Positions 59,132-64,000 of a DNA stretch of 64,000 nt are shown in pieces. Position 1 is the stretch's first letter. Every line of letters begins with the position of its first letter. The stretch covers positions 1 to 64,000 of the forward strand of contig NZ_CADIJW010000013.1 in the NCBI RefSeq assembly GCF_902859745.1. The letters are read 5' to 3'. Position numbers and translations under genes: made by a program. The notes below the pieces were generated by a model. It saw only the letters and a list, made by a program, of their open reading frames with translations. It did not search any database and was not told where the DNA came from. The DNA comes from Achromobacter dolens (lineage in GTDB: Bacteria > Pseudomonadota > Gammaproteobacteria > Burkholderiales > Burkholderiaceae_B).

Positions 59132-59895
59132 ATCACCGAAATCTGCTTCTCGGCCTGGTGCACTCGGCCCTCTTGTCCACCTGCGCAATCATGCCGGCGA
59201 TGTCCGCTGCGGCCGAGCCGGTACGCAACATCGTCCTGGTTCACGGTGCCTTCACCGATGGGTCGATATGGTCCGACGTCGTTGTCCGCCTGCAAGCCAA
59301 GGGGTTTACCGTCACTTCGGTCCAGAACCCGCTCACTTCCCTGGCCGCCGACATCGAAGCCACCAAGCGCGTGCTGCGGCGTCAGAAGAGCGACACGCTG
59401 ATCGTGGGCCACTCGTGGGCAGGCGCGGTGGTGACTGCCGCCGCCAATGAGCCGAACGTCAGGGGAATTGCCTATGTGTCCGCGTTGGTGCCGGGTTCCA
59501 ACGAGTCAGTAGCCGAGATGTTCGAACGTCAGGCCGTGCCCATGGAAGCCTTGCATGCGGACCAGGACGGTTTGATCTGGCTGGACGAAGCCACATTCGG
59601 CCGCATCATGGCGGGCGACGTAGCTCCCGCGAAAGTGCGGCTATTGACAGCCATGCAGCAGCCCATCGCCGCCCAAGCATTCGGCGAAAGAATAGGCCTT
59701 GCGGCGTGGCGCGACAAGCCCAGCTTTTATCTGCTGACGCAAGGCGATGCCGCCGTGCCCGAAGCGCTTCAGCGCAAGATGGCCAAGGAGGCGAGATCGA
59801 CCGTCACGACGTTGGCGTCGAGCCACCTGTCCATGGTCTCCAAGCCGCAAGCGGTCTCCGACTTCATTGAGCGGGCGGCACAAACGTTACCCTAA
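59128..59895 (+). CDS. Alpha/beta hydrolase, exported
   Basis: A 255-residue alpha/beta-hydrolase with a Sec-type signal (residues 1-29, ending MSAAAEP). The oxyanion HG motif is [13 protein letters not shown], the nucleophile elbow is Gly-His-Ser96-Trp-Ala-Gly, and the last catalytic His is in [10 protein letters not shown]. It resembles the esterase-like group often annotated as alpha/beta hydrolase with no known substrate. It is translationally coupled to the chemoreceptor (overlapping ATGA), an unusual pair that suggests the receptor senses a product of the hydrolase. Confidence 0.88.
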   Translation: MNHRNLLLGLVHSALLSTCAIMPAMSAAAEPVRNIVLVHGAFTDGSIWSDVVVRLQAKGFTVTSVQNPLTSLAADIEATKRVLRRQKSDTLIVGHSWAGAVVTAAANEPNVRGIAYVSALVPGSNESVAEMFERQAVPMEALHADQDGLIWLDEATFGRIMAGDVAPAKVRLLTAMQQPIAAQAFGERIGLAAWRDKPSFYLLTQGDAAVPEALQRKMAKEARSTVTTLASSHLSMVSKPQAVSDFIERAAQTLP

Positions 59896-60028
59896 ACACT
59901 CTCCTTGTCGAGCACGTCCACTAACTGCCAAGAACGCTATTTGCAGATCAGCAAATAGCACTCAGAACTGGTGTCCGTTTCTGGCCGGGAGCCGTCAGCG
60001 AGTGATCTGCTCGAAAAAAATTGTCCAA

Positions 60029-60088
60029 ACCTGACGCCTGAGTTACGCCGACCCGCGGAGCGGGTTCGGCTTGAATGAATTGTTAGGC
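60029..60088 (-). other. Integron attC site, aadA-like
   Basis: On the minus strand, GCCTAAC (60088-60082) begins a 60-base element with the arms CAAGCCGA and TCGGCGTAAC (approximate) around a short CCGC-rich hairpin, ending GTCAGGT (60035-60029). Order, length and the CTAACAATTCATTCAAGCCG stretch match, from memory, the attC of aadA-type resistance cassettes. The distal core has a C where GTTRRRY expects T, so it may be a weak site. It lies beyond the HNH gene's own attC candidate. Confidence 0.75.
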
Positions 60089-60116
60089 CTTGGGTGAGGC
60101 CGAAGTATCCTCAGAA

Positions 60117-60174
60117 AGCTAACGTTGGAGCTCAACGGCGGCCGTAGACCGTCTGAGGGAACGACTAGTTAGAT
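60117..60174 (-). other. Probable attC site of the HNH cassette
   Basis: On the minus strand, ATCTAAC (60174-60168), 23 bases after the HNH stop, starts a 58-base element with imperfect arms CGTTCCCTCAGACGG and CCGTTGAGCTCCAACG, ending GTTAGCT (60123-60117). This is the position and shape of a cassette attC. The distal core has one mismatch (C) to GTTRRRY. Confidence 0.6.
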
Positions 60175-60196
60175 TCCCGCGCGACCGCCGCAATGA

Positions 60197-61003
60197 TCAT
60201 CCCGTCTCCCAATCGATAAGCTTGTTGTGTTGCCGTATGTACTCGGGAAGTGGGCGATGCCGAGACAAACGCGGAACCTTCATGGGCTGGTTGTGTAGGT
60301 CGATGGATAGTGCAGCCTCCAGCTTGGAGTGCTCGCGCTCCTTGCCTTCTGGATCCCAATACATCATCCGATAGTCAGGCGTGATGGTGAGGTATGCTTT
60401 GTCGAAGAGGCAATGATGCAGTGGATTCAATAGCAACCCGTTCCTCACATCCAAGCGCTGCTGGGGGGTTGCATACGCCCAGGGGATGATATGGCATGCT
60501 TGTAGCGCGTCTGGGAATCGAGTTCCGGAGAAAGCGCAACTCCAGGAATAGGCCTTCCGCACAGCGTCCCTAAACAAAATTTGCTGGACCCCTCGGGTTT
60601 TAACTTTTGCGTAGACTACTCCAGCGTCATCGGGGTTTTGCGTTAGGATCTTGAGGAGGCTCGGATATGACAGTCCTTCGGAAGCAAAGTCAAACGGGTT
60701 CTGTATGGTCTTCCACCCGAACGACCATACAGCTTCCAGCCCGCTCTCAAGGTCATTCGGATCGTGTGCAATAAACCCGGTGCCGGGCCGACCTGATCCA
60801 TTGACAACAAGAATCGTAAGCGGCGGAAGCCTAGTCTCCAGACAATAGTCTTGAATCGGACCCAGAACATAGCGGATCGCCCGGTGATGCACGCCAATTC
60901 GAGCGCCCAGTCCACCATACGAGATAGTGTCTCTCGCTCTGGCGACATCGATTAGAACTTGCCAGGCAAGGCGCGCGCGTTCTATTTGGTTAATAGATGA
61001 CAT
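60197..61003 (-). CDS. HNH endonuclease domain protein
   Basis: A 268-residue protein. The N-terminal ~80 residues (IERARLAWQVLIDVARAR, YGGLGARIGVHHRAIRYVLG) look like a winged-helix or MGMT-like DNA-binding domain. The C-terminal part (~150-230) is an HNH module: CAFSGTRFPDALQACHIIPW (His171 as first His), RNGLLLNPLHHCLFD (Asn/His) and YLTITPDYRM. HNH proteins of this kind are found in restriction and defence loci. Start at ATG 61003 with GGAGAC; GTTAGAT (61022-61016) just upstream looks like a preceding attC end. With the attC after it, the gene reads as an integron cassette. Confidence 0.8.
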   Translation of the reverse strand: MSSINQIERARLAWQVLIDVARARDTISYGGLGARIGVHHRAIRYVLGPIQDYCLETRLPPLTILVVNGSGRPGTGFIAHDPNDLESGLEAVWSFGWKTIQNPFDFASEGLSYPSLLKILTQNPDDAGVVYAKVKTRGVQQILFRDAVRKAYSWSCAFSGTRFPDALQACHIIPWAYATPQQRLDVRNGLLLNPLHHCLFDKAYLTITPDYRMMYWDPEGKEREHSKLEAALSIDLHNQPMKVPRLSRHRPLPEYIRQHNKLIDWETG

Positions 61004-61415
61004 CGTGTCTCCAGAATCTAACGTTATTGTTAAGCCAAATGGCAATGGCCGTCATGCTGAGCCCCAAGGGTCCATAATTTCTCCACGCGCTAGATTATTG
61101 CCCAGTTGGCGACAGACCGCTTCTGGCCGAGAGCCCTCCTTGTCGACCGGCCGATGACGACCCCTTTGCGTCACTCGCACATGCTTGTGCGAATGACCGC
61201 TTTGAATGTCAGCGCGGTCATCGCGAAGAATCTGAAGTCGGTCACGTTCTGGCATAGACACGAAGAGCAACCGGAAAGGTGCTTCTCTCTGGAAGCGACG
61301 ACTCGGTGGGGGAGCAGCGGCGGGGGATGAGATTGCTTAGGCTAGCGCACGGTCCGTTAGACGCGAACGTAGGGAGTCGCATGGACTCTTAGAACGTCGA
61401 ATTCGGAGTCTTCTT
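61004..61415. other. 412-base region between HNH and deaminase genes
   Basis: No gene is supported. It contains GTTAGAT (minus strand, 61022-61016) directly before the HNH gene, copy 2 of the dispersed 19-base motif (61117-61135) and GTCTAAC (minus strand, 61362-61356), an attC core-like heptamer 54 bases after the deaminase stop. The two heptamers are too far apart for one normal attC. Confidence 0.45.
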
Positions 61416-62240
61416 TCACGTGCTGGTTACCTCTCGAACCTGCCATTTGAAAGTTAGGTCATACTCTGTCAATTCCTTCAGCTTTATGAGTACAGCAAAC
61501 TTCGAATTCTTTGGATAGACGACCGCGATCTGCCCGACCCTCATCCTTGCAGCATGAGCAGTCTCACGAAATACAAGCGGATCAGAAATATCGTCAAAGT
61601 CGCGGGCGCCCAGCGCTTCGCGCACCGCATCATCGCCGTAATCTGCGTGAAGATCGACTATCCCCGAAGAGAACTGAATCAATCGCCATCGAATGTCAAT
61701 GCTCGACGGATCAGTGCGGGACCGTTGAATCGCAAATCGCTTCCCGGCCGTGCCAACGACCCCGACGCGACGCGTACCTTCCGGCCCATACCCCTTATTT
61801 ACGTCTCCATCCTTAAACGAGTTCTTCTCTACCTGTTCCCTCAGACTTGACTCGAAAAAGCTCACTTGGATACCGGCATTGAGGAGGGCGCTGTACCCTT
61901 GGCTGTACACCTTTCCGTTAGGATCCAATACGCCAATGATGACTTCGCTAACGGCATGTTGCGTGATGAGTTCGGCACAGGGTCGCTCAGGTTGTTCAGC
62001 ATGAAACTCTACGCACGGTTCCAGCGTCGTCACGACTATCGCGCCATCCAGTTGACTCGCATGCAGTTTGCCGATGGCCACACGTTCCGCGTGCAACTTA
62101 GGGACTTCGCCGCGAAACCCTGTGGCCAATATCTCGCCGCCCTTCGCTATCACGACTCCCACTTTCGGAAACGTGTCGCAGTTATTTTGCTCTTCGATGG
62201 CTTTCGCCATTAGTTCGTCTCTGGTGTAATTTCTGCTCAT
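61416..62240 (-). CDS. RibD-like nucleotide/base deaminase with a distinct C-terminal domain
   Basis: A 274-residue protein. Residues 1-130 form a cytidine-deaminase-fold domain: GVVIAKGGEILATGFRGE, His50-Ala-Glu52 (zinc ligand and proton donor), then TTLEPCVEF...ERPCAELI with Cys76 and Cys88, as in RibD-type (PCSxxGRTPPC) deaminases. Riboflavin genes are absent. Residues 140-274 are a separate alpha/beta domain without a family I recognise (GPEGTRRVGVVGTAG, IVDLHADYGDDAVREALGAR). Start at ATG 62240. Neighbours are an HNH nuclease and a serine protease on the same strand, a setting that suggests defence or nucleotide repair. Confidence 0.75.
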   Translation of the reverse strand: MSRNYTRDELMAKAIEEQNNCDTFPKVGVVIAKGGEILATGFRGEVPKLHAERVAIGKLHASQLDGAIVVTTLEPCVEFHAEQPERPCAELITQHAVSEVIIGVLDPNGKVYSQGYSALLNAGIQVSFFESSLREQVEKNSFKDGDVNKGYGPEGTRRVGVVGTAGKRFAIQRSRTDPSSIDIRWRLIQFSSGIVDLHADYGDDAVREALGARDFDDISDPLVFRETAHAARMRVGQIAVVYPKNSKFAVLIKLKELTEYDLTFKWQVREVTST

Positions 62241-62540
62241 AGAAAATCGATACAAAACGAAGTTGACGCCGATTTGCCGACACGACGGTGCAAACAAATG
62301 GCGCTTATCGGCCGATTAGTCAATCATAGGCTTGACGTTTGACTAACAACTCATCGGCGCCCTGCGGCGCTGCAAGCCGGGTCCGGCATGTCAAAGTGGT
62401 CCTTACGGATGAACCCCGTACTGTTCGACATTCGGCCAAGTGGCACGTATGTGATCGCGAAGCGCTGGATAATCGCGGGCAATAAGAGCTACGTGATTGC
62501 CAACCAAGGACACGCGCGAAAACCTGTGCCGCAACCCGTC
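62241..62540. other. 300-base region between protease and deaminase genes
   Basis: No gene is supported. A hairpin-rich part around 62335-62395 (GGCGCC, GGCGCTGC, GCCGGGTCCGGC) is the only structure; a GTTAGTC heptamer on the minus strand (62345-62339 approx.) does not fit an attC core fully. Confidence 0.4.
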
Positions 62541-63316
62541 TTAAGTCTCCATCTCTTTGCTCGATCCAACGTGTGTACCGATGAGTTTCATGTCCGTCGA
62601 CTTCCATGCCGGACGCTTCAAATGCGTACTCCACCAACCACCGCCGCTTGCGCCACGGAATGTGCATAGTGTTGCCGGTGTCGGATCGTCGGCAAGAGTA
62701 TCGACGTTGCCTTGCTGTGGAATCCAGACGTGAATTTCAAGGTGAGCGCCACAGAGGGCGGGGGCCAGGCTACTGGCAGGCGCATGCTCATCGCCAGCCA
62801 TTGTCGTTGAATACACAAGCAGTTTGACCCCGGTACCGCCGTCGTGATTTAGCATCAATTGCAGTGGGTATCCAGCAAGTGCCAGGAAATCGCGAGATGC
62901 GTCGATCGCCGAGGGAGAAAGAACTTCGATAGATCGTTCGCTCAAGAAAATCCGGTTGCCCGCCTCGATAGACGAGGCCGCATCTTTTTTAACCTCGTAA
63001 TAGCCGAAATCCCTCCCACCGGAACATACGTAGCCAGATCTAATCGGGTCGAACAGGAACCGATGACGATATTCGCGGACGCCCAGCGCTATTGACTCGA
63101 AGGTGCCGTGCACGCAATGTCCAGCCGTCAGCACAAAAAAAAATCCCCTATTTTCACTAGCACTCCCGACCCACAATCCTGAGGCTCGGGGGCGCTTCCG
63201 AACCTGAAGATAGGAACAGTGAACGGTTTAAGGCGCTCCTGCAACTCGAGGCCGTGTTCTATTGGACCTTCCTGAGCGTGAATTAGGCTGTCCGCGCTCT
63301 GGTCGTTTGATTTCAA
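62541..63316 (-). CDS. Trypsin-like serine protease, split by a nine-T homopolymer
   Basis: Two frames make one protein. From ATG 63316 the first (62 codons) ends GSGVLVKIGDFFLC-stop; the second starts inside the tract and continues FVLTAGHCVHG to 62541. Joined at the run of nine T (minus strand, 63144-63136), they give ~258 residues with GSGVLV, His in LTAGHC, Asp in GGRDFGYYEV and Ser in FRGASGGGWW, the complete trypsin-fold triad, and GTHVGS at the end. Seven or ten T would restore the frame. It may be a phase-variable switch, a programmed slip, or a simple inactivation. It is first in the protease-deaminase-HNH series. No signal peptide is seen. Confidence 0.6.
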
Positions 63317-63564
63317 GATTCAGCCATCCTGTTTCTGAAGTTACGGGCAATTTACCAAATCATGGTCGAGCTTGTGCTTCGTCACCACAGCCTCACGCGA
63401 ACGGGTGGAGCGCTAGTAGCGGAAAGAACAGCATCGACGAGTGGTGTGGTCCGTCATGAGCGGTTTAACGGACGTCAGAACCTAGCAACGAAGGTACGCT
63501 TCTGGCCGATAGTGGTCTCACAATGGCGGCGGCAGGTGTATTGACCCAGCAGAACCTGCTCAGG
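63317..63564. other. Region upstream of the protease gene
   Basis: 248 bases with no gene. It holds copy 3 of the dispersed 19-base motif (63496-63514) and an inverted-repeat-like stretch near 63535-63565 (GACCCAGCAGAACCTGCTCAG, in 63542-63562) next to the transposase remnant, possibly its terminal repeat. Confidence 0.4.
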
Positions 63565-64000
63565 TTAAGCGCCTAGTACAAATGCTTCAGCCGGGGTCTT
63601 CATGCCTCGCGGCAGGTGCGGGCGCCGGTGGCTGTTAATGCGTATTAGTCCCCTACAACGCGGCAGGTGGGCTTGATAGTTTCAAAGCGATGCCGATGCG
63701 CGCATCGCCTTCAAACTTACGGATCACGCGTTCGACCATGCCGTTTTGTTGCGGGCGTCGAACTCCTGGCGCAGTCCGCACGCACTCAACATCACGATCG
63801 CCGAATGAACGCGTTCAATCAAGAGGAGCGCCATTTTGGCCTCATGTCTCTGCCCGATCGTGATTTGCTCTGCTCAGACATATTAGGGCGCCGTCGACCT
63901 CCGCGGCGAGATAATGCACCGTCCACTCCAGTTTGGCGTGCCTAAGGCGCAGCTTATACGCTCGTTGAGCTGTGTACGAGGCGATCGGTGGAGTACCCCG
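63565..64000 (-). pseudogene. Decayed DDE (IS3/IS481-like) transposase remnant
   Basis: On the minus strand the end of a transposase is readable: a segment PQQNGMVERVIRKFE near 63760-63715, then after frame changes RINSHRRPHLPRGMKTPAEAF ending TAA at 63567-63565. QQNGxxER and the R-R-P-H...K-T-P-A-E-A-F tail are those of integrase-type insertion-sequence transposases (IS3 or IS481 families). Frameshifts and stops break the rest, and the 5' part lies beyond or is lost in 63760-64000. It marks mobile-element history at the right edge. Confidence 0.55.

Larger units (their letters stand above)
59896..60196. other. Intergenic region with two attC-like sites
   Basis: No gene is supported. It carries copy 1 of a dispersed 19-base motif (59975-59993) and the two attC-like sites listed separately. 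It lies between the alpha/beta hydrolase and the convergent HNH gene. Confidence 0.6.

Noticed and set aside
62335-62400. A possible attC between protease and deaminase genes
   Set aside because: The heptamers at its ends do not fit the core rules and the arms do not pair in the attC manner.

Overview
The window is chromosomal DNA from a high-GC betaproteobacterium, most likely Alcaligenaceae (Achromobacter or Bordetella-like). The basis is gene content and order: dnaX-ybaB-recR, carA-carB, rlmE-ftsH-folP-glmM, olsB-ppx/ppk-pstSCAB, together with strong G/C third-position bias, CaiB/BaiF plus solute-binding-protein metabolism and an LpxO-like hydroxylase. The assignment is from recognition only; no search was run.

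Bases 1-45,200 are well-ordered core and core-like DNA. First come the end of dnaX, ybaB and recR. Next are a CaiB/BaiF CoA-transferase with a NitT/TauT-type ABC importer, then a four-gene bacteriophytochrome operon on the minus strand (bphP, a single-domain response regulator, an H-box protein with no recognisable ATPase, and heme oxygenase bphO). A transaldolase gene diverges from carAB. Between carB and greA, genes that are contiguous in many relatives, lies about 12 kb holding lpxO, an SDR, an iron/phosphonate-type ABC operon with LysR and histidine phosphatase, a FlxA-like protein, a uracil-type permease and a chemoreceptor. Then follow greA (with two terminator-like hairpins in its leader), yhbY/rlmE, ftsH, folP and glmM, and a phosphate-economy block (olsB, ppx/ppk, pstSCAB) with clear Pho boxes before ppk and pstS. 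An AAHS-type MFS gene and tRNA-Pro(UGG) close the core part.

From just after tRNA-Pro (about 45,215) to the right edge the DNA changes: base composition is more AT-rich and mixed, coding density falls, and gene fragments appear. It looks like an old genomic island, but no integrase is visible. It holds 2 kb with no convincing gene, a truncated helicase-like C-terminus, a HEPN-like protein, and three divergent LysR/target modules (DsbA-like + pseudo-metallo-hydrolase + SnoaL; a metallo-beta-lactamase-fold protein; azoreductase + YciI). After these come a chemoreceptor/alpha-beta-hydrolase pair and, at 60-63.3 kb, a minus-strand array of serine protease, RibD-like deaminase and HNH nuclease that ends in two integron attC-like sites. 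The protease is split by a nine-T homopolymer. The right edge is a decayed DDE transposase.

The points most worth following are the homopolymer-interrupted protease with its deaminase/HNH neighbours and attC sites, the phytochrome relay with its histidine-kinase-like partner, the greA leader, and the common operator of the two LysR paralogues.
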